A stretch of DNA of 64,000 nt from the NCBI RefSeq assembly GCF_902859825.1, contig NZ_CADIKB010000007.1, positions 124,001 through 188,000 of the forward strand, in the 5' to 3' direction. The position numbers and the translations under genes were made by a program. Positions 51,747 through 59,672 of this stretch are shown in pieces; within the stretch, counting starts at the first letter, position 1, and every line of letters begins with the position of its first letter. Below the pieces are notes generated by a model that did not search any database, had not been told where the DNA came from, and was given only the letters and a program-made list of their open reading frames with translations. Source of the DNA: Paraburkholderia phenoliruptrix. Its GTDB lineage: Bacteria > Pseudomonadota > Gammaproteobacteria > Burkholderiales > Burkholderiaceae.

Positions 51747-54692
51747 TCACTTACCTGACGTCGCATTGGCCAGCTCGCGCTGCTTGAGCAGCTCCAGCTG
51801 CTCTGCGTTGAAGCGCGAATACTCTTTCTGCCACTCCGACGGCTGCTCGACCGGCATCACCTGCACGGCGGTCACCTTGTATTCCGGACAGTTGGTGGCC
51901 CAGTCGGAGCTGTCGGTCGTGATCACGTTCGCGCCCGATTCGGGGAAGTGGAACGTCGTATAGACGACACCCGGCTGCATCCGCTCCGTCACCTTCGCGC
52001 GCAACACGGTTTGTCCCGCGCGCGACTCGATGCCGACCCAGTCGCCCGTCCTGATGCCGCGCTCCTCCGCGTCGTGCGGATGCAGCTCGAGCCGGTCCTC
52101 GTCGTGCCAGCGCGAATTCTCCGTGCGGCGGGTCTGCGCGCCCACGTTGTACTGCGACAGAATGCGCCCCGTGGTGAGCAGCAGCGGGAACTTGCGGGTG
52201 ACCTTTTCCGGCGACGCAATGAACTTCGTGATGACGAACTTGCCCTTGCCGCGCACGAACGTCTCAACGTGCATGGTCGGCGTGCCGTCCGGTGCTTCTT
52301 CGTTGCACGGCCACTGGATGCTGCCGAGTTCGTCGATCTTCCGGTACGACACGCCGTGGAAGGTCGGCGTGAGGCGCGCGATTTCGTCCATGATCTCGGA
52401 CGGATGCGTGTAGTTCATCTCGTAGCCGAGCGCGTGCGAAAGCATCAGCGTGACTTCCCAGTCGGCGTAACCCGGCACCGGCGGCATGACCTTGCGCACG
52501 CGCGAGATGCGGCGCTCGGCGTTCGTAAAGGTGCCGTCCTTTTCCAGGAAAGTTGAGCCGGGCAGCAGCACGTGCGCGTACTTCGCGGTTTCGTTGAGGA
52601 AAATGTCCTGCACGACGATGCATTCCATCGACGACAAAGCCGCGGCCACGTGGTGCGTGTTCGGGTCCGACTGCACGATGTCCTCGCCCTGGCAGTAAAG
52701 GCCCATGAAGCTGCCGTCGAGCGCCGCGTCGAACATGTTCGGAATGCGCAGACCCGGTTCGGGTTGCAGCGTGACGTTCCACGCGTCCTCGAACTGCGAG
52801 CGCACAATCGTGTCGCTGATATGGCGATAGCCCGGCAACTCGTGCGGGAACGAGCCCATGTCGCACGAGCCCTGCACATTGTTCTGACCGCGCAGCGGAT
52901 TCACGCCGACACCTTCGCGGCCGATGTTGCCGGTGGCCATCGCGAGATTCGCAATGCCCATCACCATGGTCGAGCCTTGCGCGTGTTCCGTGACGCCGAG
53001 GCCGTAGTAGATTGCCGCGTTGCCGCCCGTCGCATAAAGGCGCGCGGCTTCGCGCACCTCCTTGGCCGGCACGCCGGTAATCGCTTCGGTTGCTTCGGGC
53101 GCGTTTTCCGGCAGCGCGACGAAATCGCGCCATTGCTCGAACGCGCGGCCTTCGCAGCGCTCGGCAATGAATGCCTCATTGAGCAGGCCTTCGGTCACGA
53201 TCACATGAGCAAGCGCATTGACGATCGCCACATTAGTGCCCGGGCGCAGTTGCAGGTGATGCGACGCCTTCACGTGCGGCGTATCGACAATGTCGATGCG
53301 GCGTGGATCCACGACGATCAGCTTCGCGCCTTCGCGCACGCGGCGCTTCAGACGCGAGCCGAACACCGGGTGGCCGTCGGTCGGATTCGCGCCGATCACC
53401 ATGATGACGTCGGCCTTGTCGACCGAGGCAAAGGTCTGGGTGCCCGCCGATTCGCCGAGCGTCGTCTTCAGGCCGTAGCCGGTGGGCGAATGGCAGACGC
53501 GCGCGCAGGTGTCGACGTTGTTGTTGCCGAACGCGGCGCGCACGAGCTTCTGCACGAGATAGGTCTCTTCATTCGTGCAACGCGACGACGTAATGCCGCC
53601 GATCGAATCGCGCCCGTGCTTCGCCTGGATGCGCCGGAACTCGGAGGCCGCGTAGTTGATCGCTTCTTCCCAGCTCACTTCGCGCCACGGGTCGGTGATC
53701 TTCGCGCGGATCATCGGCTTCGTGATGCGGTCCTTGTGCGTCGCGTAGCCCCACGCGAAGCGGCCCTTCACGCACGCGTGGCCTTCGTTCGCCTGGCCGT
53801 TCTTGTACGGCACCATGCGCACGACCTGGTTGCCCTTCATCTCCGCTTTGAACGAGCAGCCGACGCCGCAATACGCACAGGTGGTGACGGCCGAGTGCTC
53901 GGCCTGGCCCAGCATGATCACCGTCTTTTCCTGCAGCGTCGCGGTCGGGCACGCGGCCACGCACGCGCCGCACGAGACGCACTCCGACTCCATGAACGGC
54001 TGGTCTTCACTCGCGGCCACGCGCGATTCGAAACCGCGTCCGGCAATGGTCAGCGCGAAGGTCCCTTGCGTTTCCTCGCACGCGCGCACGCAGCGGTTGC
54101 AGACAATGCACTTCGCCGGATCGTAGGTGAAGTAGGGGTTCGACTCGTCCTTCTGGTCCTTCAGGTGATTCGCGCCGTCGAAGCCGTAGCGCACTTCGCG
54201 CAGGCCCGTCACGCCCGCCATGTCCTGCAGTTCGCAGTCGCCGTTCGCGGGGCAGGTGAGGCAGTCGAGCGGGTGATCGGAGATGTAGAGCTCCATCACG
54301 TTGCGGCGCAGCGATTGCAGACGGTCGGTTTGGGTGCGCACCTTCATGCCGGCTTCGACCGGCGTCGTGCACGAAGCCGGATAGCCGCGCTTGCCTTCGA
54401 TTTCGACGAGACACAGGCGGCAAGAGCCGAATGGTTCCAGCGAATCGGTCGCACAGAGCTTCGGCACGTTGACGCCGGCTTCGATCGCGGCACGCATCAC
54501 GGACGTGCCGGCCGGCACGGTGACGGACTGGCCGTCGATTTCCAGCGTGACGTCCACATCCGCATGACGCGCGGGCGTGCCGTAATCGGTGTCGTCGAAA
54601 TAGGCGTTGCCGGCGCGCGCCTGCGCCTGCGACTTGCACGCGCAATTGCCGGAGCCGCAGCCGCCCGCGGGAGAGTTGAGCATATCTGACAT
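51747..54692 (-). CDS. fdsA: NAD-dependent formate dehydrogenase alpha subunit
   Basis: A 981-residue molybdenum or tungsten subunit that oxidises formate. The N-terminus carries [2Fe-2S] and [4Fe-4S] motifs (CRLCLVEIEG, HPLDCLTCPANGDCELQ), two ferredoxin-type clusters (CIVCNRCVRAC; CVSCGACVAACP) and CAYCGVGCSF. The active-site metal ligand is Cys followed by His in ARVCHSPTGYG, so it is a cysteine and not a selenocysteine enzyme. A good GGAG precedes the ATG. It works with FdsB and FdsG. Confidence 0.97.
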   Translation of the reverse strand: MSDMLNSPAGGCGSGNCACKSQAQARAGNAYFDDTDYGTPARHADVDVTLEIDGQSVTVPAGTSVMRAAIEAGVNVPKLCATDSLEPFGSCRLCLVEIEGKRGYPASCTTPVEAGMKVRTQTDRLQSLRRNVMELYISDHPLDCLTCPANGDCELQDMAGVTGLREVRYGFDGANHLKDQKDESNPYFTYDPAKCIVCNRCVRACEETQGTFALTIAGRGFESRVAASEDQPFMESECVSCGACVAACPTATLQEKTVIMLGQAEHSAVTTCAYCGVGCSFKAEMKGNQVVRMVPYKNGQANEGHACVKGRFAWGYATHKDRITKPMIRAKITDPWREVSWEEAINYAASEFRRIQAKHGRDSIGGITSSRCTNEETYLVQKLVRAAFGNNNVDTCARVCHSPTGYGLKTTLGESAGTQTFASVDKADVIMVIGANPTDGHPVFGSRLKRRVREGAKLIVVDPRRIDIVDTPHVKASHHLQLRPGTNVAIVNALAHVIVTEGLLNEAFIAERCEGRAFEQWRDFVALPENAPEATEAITGVPAKEVREAARLYATGGNAAIYYGLGVTEHAQGSTMVMGIANLAMATGNIGREGVGVNPLRGQNNVQGSCDMGSFPHELPGYRHISDTIVRSQFEDAWNVTLQPEPGLRIPNMFDAALDGSFMGLYCQGEDIVQSDPNTHHVAAALSSMECIVVQDIFLNETAKYAHVLLPGSTFLEKDGTFTNAERRISRVRKVMPPVPGYADWEVTLMLSHALGYEMNYTHPSEIMDEIARLTPTFHGVSYRKIDELGSIQWPCNEEAPDGTPTMHVETFVRGKGKFVITKFIASPEKVTRKFPLLLTTGRILSQYNVGAQTRRTENSRWHDEDRLELHPHDAEERGIRTGDWVGIESRAGQTVLRAKVTERMQPGVVYTTFHFPESGANVITTDSSDWATNCPEYKVTAVQVMPVEQPSEWQKEYSRFNAEQLELLKQRELANATSGK

Positions 54693-54707
54693 GGTTGGGC
54701 TCCTCGT

Positions 54708-56273
54708 TCAGGCCGCAGCTTTCGGGGCATCGGCGCCAGCAACGGCGAGGCCGAAGTCTTCAGGGAAATGGTCGAGCGCCGAGAGCACCGGATACGGCGT
54801 CATGCCGCCCATCGCGCAGAGCGACCCGGACACCATCGTGTCGCACAGATCGCGCAGCAACTGCACTTGCCGCGTGGACGTGTCGCCGTTGCGAATCCGG
54901 CCGATGACTTCCACGCCGCGCGTCGAGCCGATGCGGCAGGGCGTGCACTTGCCGCACGATTCGATCGCGCAGAAATGCATTGCGTATTGCGCGAGCTCCG
55001 CGAGATTCGACGTGTCGTCGTGCACGACGAGTCCGCCGTGGCCGACCACTGCGCCGACCGCCGCGTACGCTTCGTAGTCCATCGGAATGTCCCACTGGCT
55101 TTCCGGCAGATAGGTGCCGAGCGGACCGCCCACCTGCACCGCGCGCGCCGGCCGGCCGCTCGCCGTGCCGCCGCCGAAGTCGTACAGCAGTTCGCGCAGC
55201 GTCACGCCGAACGCCAGCTCGACGAGGCCGCCTTGCTTCACATTGCCCGCGAGCTGGAACGGCAGCGTGCCGCGCGAGCGGCCCATGCCGAAGTCCTTGT
55301 AGTACGCCGCCCCGCGCGCGAAGATGATCGGCACCGTGGCGAGCGTGATGACGTTATTGATTACCGTCGGCTGACCGTACAGGCCGACGAGCGCCGGCAC
55401 CGGCGGCTTCGCGCGGACAATGCCGCGCTTGCCTTCCAGCGACTCGAGCAGCGCCGTTTCCTCGCCGCACACGTACGAGCCCGCGCCCTTCGCGACGAAC
55501 AGTTCGAAGCGATGAGCGGAGCCGAGCACGCTGTCGCCGAGCCAGCCGGCCGCGCGCGCCTTCGCGATAGCGGCTTCGAGCGTCGCGATGGAGTGCGGAT
55601 ATTCGCTGCGTACGTAGATGTAGCCAGCGCTCGCGCCGGTCACGACGCCCGCAATGATCATCCCTTCGATCAGCACGTACGGGTCGCTTTCCATCACGAG
55701 ACGATCGGAAAACGTGCCGGAATCGCCTTCGTCGGCATTGCAGACGATGTATTTCTGCGCGGCCTTGGCGGCGCGCACCGTGCGCCATTTGATGCCGGCC
55801 GGGAACGCGGCGCCGCCGCGTCCGCGCAGGCCCGATTCGATCAGCGCTTCGCAGGCGGCGTCGCCGTCCGTCTGCAACGCGTTGCGCAGACCTTCGAGGC
55901 CGCCGTGCGCGACGTAGTCGTCGATGGAAAGCGGGTCGGTGATGCCGATGCGCGCGAACGTCAGGCGCTGCTGCTTCTTCAGGTACGGAATCTCGTCGAC
56001 CACGCCGACGCGGCGCGCGTGCTCGCCGCCGTCGACAAAACCCACATCGAACAGCTCAGTGACGTCGCTCGCCTCGACGTTCGCATAGCCGATGCGGCCT
56101 TCGGGCGTCTGCACCTCGACGAGCGGTTCGAGCCACAGCAAGCCGCGCGAGCCGTTGCGCACGAGCTCAATGGCGATGCCGCGGCGCGCAGCCTCGGCCT
56201 GGATTGCGTCGGCGAGCGCGTCCGCGCCGAGCGCGAGCGCCGATGAATCGCGGGGAACGTAAATACGCGTCAT
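54708..56273 (-). CDS. fdsB: NAD-dependent formate dehydrogenase beta subunit
   Basis: A 521-residue NuoF-like subunit with an N-terminal thioredoxin-like domain, the NADH site GRGGAAFPAGIKW, the FMN segment CNADEGDSGTF and the [4Fe-4S] site ESCGKCTPCRIG. It transfers electrons from formate to NAD+. Start at 56273 (MTRIYVPRD), ATGA overlap with fdsG. Confidence 0.97.
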   Translation of the reverse strand: MTRIYVPRDSSALALGADALADAIQAEAARRGIAIELVRNGSRGLLWLEPLVEVQTPEGRIGYANVEASDVTELFDVGFVDGGEHARRVGVVDEIPYLKKQQRLTFARIGITDPLSIDDYVAHGGLEGLRNALQTDGDAACEALIESGLRGRGGAAFPAGIKWRTVRAAKAAQKYIVCNADEGDSGTFSDRLVMESDPYVLIEGMIIAGVVTGASAGYIYVRSEYPHSIATLEAAIAKARAAGWLGDSVLGSAHRFELFVAKGAGSYVCGEETALLESLEGKRGIVRAKPPVPALVGLYGQPTVINNVITLATVPIIFARGAAYYKDFGMGRSRGTLPFQLAGNVKQGGLVELAFGVTLRELLYDFGGGTASGRPARAVQVGGPLGTYLPESQWDIPMDYEAYAAVGAVVGHGGLVVHDDTSNLAELAQYAMHFCAIESCGKCTPCRIGSTRGVEVIGRIRNGDTSTRQVQLLRDLCDTMVSGSLCAMGGMTPYPVLSALDHFPEDFGLAVAGADAPKAAA

Positions 56274-56755
56274 GCCGTCACCTCCACGCATTTGCTGGCG
56301 GCCGCGAAAATCGCGTCGAATTTTTGCGGCGTGACCCTGGCGTGCAGCGTGCCGTTGACCATCATCGCCGGCGAGAGCGCGCATTGACCGAGGCAGTACA
56401 CCGACTCCAGTTCCACCGCGGCGCCGGCCTCGTGCGCCGCGTCGAAGCGGCAGCCGGTATGCGACTCGATGTGCTGCGCGAGCGCTTCGGTGCCCATGCT
56501 GCGGCAAGCCTCCGCCCGGCACAGCTGCACCGTGACGGCCGCGGCCGGTTGCGTGCGGAAGTGGTGGTAATAGGTGATGACGCCGTGCACTTCTGCGCGC
56601 GACAGGTTCATCACGCGCGCGAGCGGCGCGACGGCGGCGGGCGGCACGTAACCAAGTTCGTCCTGAATCGCGTGCAGCACGGCGACCAGCGACCTGCCGG
56701 GTTGCGCGTGGCGCGCTACGAGCTCTTCCGGCGCGATGGCGATGAGATCGTCCAA
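56270..56755 (-). CDS. fdsG: NAD-dependent formate dehydrogenase gamma subunit
   Basis: A 161-residue NuoE-like [2Fe-2S] subunit. The cluster Cys are in CRAEAC and CLGQCALSP, and GYVPPAAV and VITYYHHF are typical. The start is a TTG at 56755, fixed by a strong GGAGGAG 7 nt upstream. It is the first gene of the operon. Confidence 0.95.
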   Translation of the reverse strand: MDDLIAIAPEELVARHAQPGRSLVAVLHAIQDELGYVPPAAVAPLARVMNLSRAEVHGVITYYHHFRTQPAAAVTVQLCRAEACRSMGTEALAQHIESHTGCRFDAAHEAGAAVELESVYCLGQCALSPAMMVNGTLHARVTPQKFDAIFAAASKCVEVTA

Positions 56756-56780
56756 GTGGGGGCTCCTCCAAAGTCATATA

Positions 56781-56810
56781 TGCACTTGTTATTCATAATG
56801 CGTGCACTTA
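56781..56810. promoter_or_regulatory. Direct repeats in the fds/regulator divergent promoter region
   Basis: TGCACTT occurs at 56781-56787 and 56803-56809, 22 bp apart (two helical turns), and CATAA/TTATG arms flank the second copy. This AT-rich 134-bp divergent region is a likely binding site for the ModE-type regulator. Confidence 0.4.
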
Positions 56811-56889
56811 TGCTTCGTCTATTCGATATGGGATAGCCGAACGATAGGCGGGCGAAACGGCCGACGCAATAGGAAATGCCTGTACATAT

Positions 56890-57969
56890 ATGATCAGAAT
56901 CGAGTGCCACGCGCAACTGATATTGAAGGGCCCGGACGGCCGGGAGGCAAGCCTGTCGGACGTCGTGCCGCTGCTTGCGCTCGTCAACGAGTCCGGCAGC
57001 ATTGCGCAGGCGGCGGCGCTTAAGGGTTTGTCCTACCGTCACGCGTGGGGCTTGTTGCGCGGGATCGAGGAGCGTCTCGGCGGTCCGCTGATTGCGAAGG
57101 AGCGCGGCCGCGGTTCCGTGCTGTCCGACCTCGGGCAGGCGGTGCTGCGCGCGCAGCGTCTGTGCGGCGAGCGGCTCGACGGCAACATGCAGGCGCTCGC
57201 CAGCGAAGTGGCGAGCGATCTGAACCGCTGGCTCGCGCCGCCCGTCGATCATGTGCGCATTCACGCGTCGCATGGCTATGCGGTGGCGGCGCTCGTCACG
57301 GCGCTCGTTGCACGCGAGCTGCCGGTGGACATCAAGTATCGCGATGGCGTAGATGCGGTCAGCGCGCTCGCGCGCGGCGAATGCGATCTGGCCGGCTTTC
57401 ACTTGCCGCTCGGCGAATTTCGCGCGGCGTGCGCCGACACGTACCGGCGCTGGCTCGATCCGCAGCGCCACGTGCTCGTGCATCTGACGCGGCGCAAGCA
57501 GGGCCTTTTTCTCGGCAAGGGCAATCCGAAGCGGATCGCCGGCCTGTCGGATCTGTCGCGCGACGACATCCGCTTCGTGAATCGTCAGCATGGTTCCGGC
57601 ACGCGCATGCTGCTCGACCTCGCGTTGCGCAAGCTGGGCGTCGACCCTGATCGCGTGAACGGCTATGCGTCGGCGGAACTCACGCATTCGGCGATTGCGG
57701 CGTTTGTCGCGAGCGGCATGGCGGACGTGGGCTTCGGCGTGGAACCCGCAGCGCATCATTTCGGGCTCGATTTCCTGCCCGCCGTCGACGAAGACTATTA
57801 CTTCGCCTGCGACCGGGCGCGGCTCGAGCGCGCGCCGCTGTCGGCGGTGATCGAACTGCTGCGTGGCAGCGCGTTTCACGCGAGCGTCGACCAGTTGCAA
57901 GGCTATGATCCGAGCGAGTGCGGCAAGCTCGTGGATCTCGACGCCGGGCTGAGCGGCGCGGGCGCGTAA
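56890..57969 (+). CDS. ModE/LysR-type HTH regulator with periplasmic-binding-like domain, probable fds regulator
   Basis: A 359-residue regulator. The N-terminal HTH (SGSIAQAAALKGLSYRHAWGLLRGIEERL) is of the ModE/LysR type. Residues about 120-340 form a PBP-like domain (VRIHASHGYAVAALV, FVNRQHGSGTRMLLD) as in regulators sensing molybdate or a cofactor precursor. Divergent position 134 bp from fdsG points to control of formate dehydrogenase, as the FdsR regulator does in Cupriavidus. Whether it senses formate or molybdenum status is not visible. Confidence 0.85.
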   Translation: MIRIECHAQLILKGPDGREASLSDVVPLLALVNESGSIAQAAALKGLSYRHAWGLLRGIEERLGGPLIAKERGRGSVLSDLGQAVLRAQRLCGERLDGNMQALASEVASDLNRWLAPPVDHVRIHASHGYAVAALVTALVARELPVDIKYRDGVDAVSALARGECDLAGFHLPLGEFRAACADTYRRWLDPQRHVLVHLTRRKQGLFLGKGNPKRIAGLSDLSRDDIRFVNRQHGSGTRMLLDLALRKLGVDPDRVNGYASAELTHSAIAAFVASGMADVGFGVEPAAHHFGLDFLPAVDEDYYFACDRARLERAPLSAVIELLRGSAFHASVDQLQGYDPSECGKLVDLDAGLSGAGA

Positions 57970-58093
57970 GCGCTGGTAAACATCGCGGCGCACATCCGCG
58001 TGCGCGGGCCGCTGCGGCTGGCTTTCGTTTGGGATACTCTCTAAGCTTTCCGCCTTTTGCCCAACTGCGCGCATCGCCGCGCTTAGAACCGAT

Positions 58094-58357
58094 ATGAAAG
58101 CTCTTCTACACGCATGTGCCGCGGCCGCGTCGGCCGGCTTGCTTCTCGCGACCGCTTCCGTCGCTTTCGCGCAGAACTCGCCGGGCGTGCCGGGCGGCAT
58201 TCTGCAAGACCAGTTCCGGCTCGCTGAACATCCGCAAATGCCGTTTGCCGCGTCGGCACCGTCGGACAAGTATCAGTCCGGCAAGAAATCGGCGATGCGC
58301 AAGCGCGGCGACCTGGGCGATCCGAACGGCTGCAACCTGCAGTGTCCGAAGGACTAA
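58094..58357 (+). CDS. Small secreted protein of unknown function
   Basis: An 87-residue protein with a clear signal peptide (cut near AFA-QN, residue 27). The 60-residue mature part has a Gln/Pro-rich beginning and ends in a basic segment and GCNLQCPKD with a Cys pair four apart. I do not recognise it. It has its own upstream region and a good terminator, supporting a real monocistronic gene. Confidence 0.7.
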   Translation: MKALLHACAAAASAGLLLATASVAFAQNSPGVPGGILQDQFRLAEHPQMPFAASAPSDKYQSGKKSAMRKRGDLGDPNGCNLQCPKD

Positions 58358-58436
58358 GTTGCGCGGCTGGCCGCAGCTCGGTTGGGTTGCATTAATCGTT
58401 GCATAGATTGTTGGACGAATCGCTGCATGACTCGGG

Positions 58437-58461
58437 ACGCCGGCGCTTTGCCGGCGTTTTT
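58437..58461 (+). terminator. Rho-independent terminator after the small secreted protein gene
   Basis: Stem arms ACGCCGGC and GCCGGCGT with loop GCTTT, followed by a short T-run (five T), 80 bp after the stop. Confidence 0.8.
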
Positions 58462-58491
58462 CATTGGCCTCGGCCCGCCTCGCCGTTCGGG

Positions 58492-58851
58492 CTAGGGTTT
58501 CGCCGTGTGCCAGACGTCCTTGAAGCCGTCTCCTTTCATGTCGCCCGCCTGCTTGTCCGCCGCGTAGCGATACAGCGGATGCCCTTTGTACGCCCACTGC
58601 TGCTTACCGTCCGCCGACGGAATCAGCGTCCAGTCGCCGGACGGCTTGTCCGACGGGCTTGCCAGCGCAGCGGGCCAATAGCTCGTGCAGCCGCCGGTGC
58701 AGGCGCTCGTGCCCGGCGTCGTGTCTTTGTCGAAGGTGTAAAGCGTCATGCCGTCGGCGGTGACGAGGCGACCGTCGACCACTTTAGGAGGCTCGGCAAA
58801 AGCGCTGTGTTGGAGCGCGAGGAGGGCGACGCAGAGGAGGGTCTTACGCAT
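58492..58851 (-). CDS. COG4315-type exported protein with YxFxxD repeats
   Basis: A 119-residue exported protein with a signal peptide (cut near AFA-EP, residue 20). It carries the family repeats as LYTFDKDTTPG...CTGGC and LYRYAADKQAGD (Secreted repeat, DUF-like, function unknown). The Cys pair in ACTGGC is typical. No lipobox is seen. Start at 58851, with GGAG 7 nt upstream. The 5' leader contains a 9-bp tandem repeat. Confidence 0.88.
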   Translation of the reverse strand: MRKTLLCVALLALQHSAFAEPPKVVDGRLVTADGMTLYTFDKDTTPGTSACTGGCTSYWPAALASPSDKPSGDWTLIPSADGKQQWAYKGHPLYRYAADKQAGDMKGDGFKDVWHTAKP

Positions 58852-58866
58852 GATGGGGCTCCTGTT

Positions 58867-58893
58867 TTTCGTGTGTTTCGTGTGTTTCGCGTG
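58867..58893. repeat. 9-bp tandem repeat in the leader of the YxFxxD protein gene
   Basis: TTTCGTGTG twice (58867-58875, 58876-58884) then TTTCGCGTG (58885-58893), 16-42 bp upstream of the minus-strand start codon at 58851. Confidence 0.75.
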
Positions 58894-59128
58894 AGTGGGC
58901 ATGCGATGGGGCATGCGTGCACGCGTCACCCATCAACGGATGAGCCGGGGTGTTTATTCCCTTAGCGTTGCATCTTTTTTGCGTTGGCCGGACTTTCCGA
59001 GGACGGGCGCGGGCTGGGGGATACGCTTGCTTTTGGCAGCAACCATTTTTCTGTTGGAAATCTACTGCTTTCTGGGCTAGTGCATCCGATAAATGCGTTT
59101 TGTTTAATGTGAAATTTCTGATTCGGTG

Positions 59129-59144
59129 TATGGAAATTTCCATA
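59129..59144. promoter_or_regulatory. Perfect 16-bp palindrome upstream of the peptide cluster
   Basis: TATGGAAATTTCCATA is self-complementary over all 16 bases. A second palindrome, CATTTTAAAATG, follows at 59157-59168. Both look like dimer binding sites in the AT-rich region, about 350 bp before the peptide gene. Confidence 0.4.
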
Positions 59145-59489
59145 ATACGTTCGGTGCATTTTAAAATGTCTGTCATTTATAGCGGCTTGCATGTGTCTTG
59201 ATGTCGGTTATCGCCCCGCTGCATTCGACGCGCCGCGAGCGCGGAGGCAGGCGAGAGCGCCCGACTGAGCTACATTCTAGCGCATACACGATGCGCCAAT
59301 GTGCTTGGTTATACGGTTTTATTTCGCTGGATAAGAAAAGTGCAAAATTGTGTCAAGGTGATTTTTGATAAAAATGCCGATGCTAAAATCTGCGGCGCTC
59401 GATTGGGCCATTGATTTGCTGGTTGATTAACCGGCTGTTCAAGGGCTCGTGAGTGATCCTATTAATTCAATTCACCAGGTAAAACAAAA

Positions 59490-59621
59490 ATGCAAAAGAT
59501 CAATCGCAATGAGTTGGCCAAATCCACGGTTGCCGGTGGTTGCTGCAAGAGCAGCTGCAGGACCAGCAAAACGACCCAGCCTCAACCGCTGAAGAGCGCG
59601 GCTCCTCTGGCGCGCAGTTGA
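59490..59621 (+). CDS. Putative double-glycine-leader bacteriocin/RiPP precursor peptide
   Basis: A 43-residue peptide, below usual ORF cut-offs. The leader MQKINRNELAKSTVAGG ends in Gly-Gly with Val at -4, the pattern cut by C39 peptidases. The predicted 26-residue core begins CCKSSCRTSKTT and continues with a Pro/Ala-rich tail (QPQPLKSAAPLARS). It has three Cys, four Lys/three-four Ser-Thr pairs and no aromatic residues. AGGT lies about 10 nt upstream of the ATG. A strong hairpin follows directly, then an acyltransferase-like protein, HlyD and a C39-peptidase ABC exporter. These neighbours are the main evidence that it is a secreted peptide precursor. Confidence 0.75.
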   Translation: MQKINRNELAKSTVAGGCCKSSCRTSKTTQPQPLKSAAPLARS

Positions 59622-59627
59622 TGCTCG

Positions 59628-59662
59628 CCGTCGGGACAGTGCCGGGGGCGCTGTCCCGACGG
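59628..59662 (+). promoter_or_regulatory. Intercistronic hairpin after the peptide gene
   Basis: Perfect 12-bp stem, arms CCGTCGGGACAG (59628-59639) and CTGTCCCGACGG (59651-59662), 11-nt loop, beginning 7 nt after the peptide stop. No T-run follows, so it probably attenuates read-through or stabilises the upstream mRNA, keeping the precursor in excess over the export genes. Confidence 0.7.
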
Positions 59663-59672
59663 GCGTGCCAAC

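Larger units (their letters stand above)
58852..59489. other. Intergenic, AT-rich region upstream of the peptide/ABC export cluster
   Basis: About 640 bp without a supportable gene. The first 180 bp belong to the leader of the minus-strand gene. From about 59040 the composition becomes clearly more AT-rich than the rest of the window. It holds two perfect palindromes, a tRNA-A-box-like segment on the minus strand (59250-59273), and near 59350-59400 AT-rich blocks (TTGATA, TAAAAT) that may be promoter parts for the peptide gene. The composition suggests acquired DNA. Confidence 0.6.

Noticed and set aside
58950-59201. 83-codon plus-strand frame in the AT-rich region
   Set aside because: It spans both palindromes, has no ribosome site and mixed composition, and shows no signal or leader pattern. 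I treat it as chance.
59250-59273. Functional tRNA gene on the minus strand
   Set aside because: The A-box matches, but the D-stem, anticodon arm and T-arm cannot be folded. At most it is a remnant.
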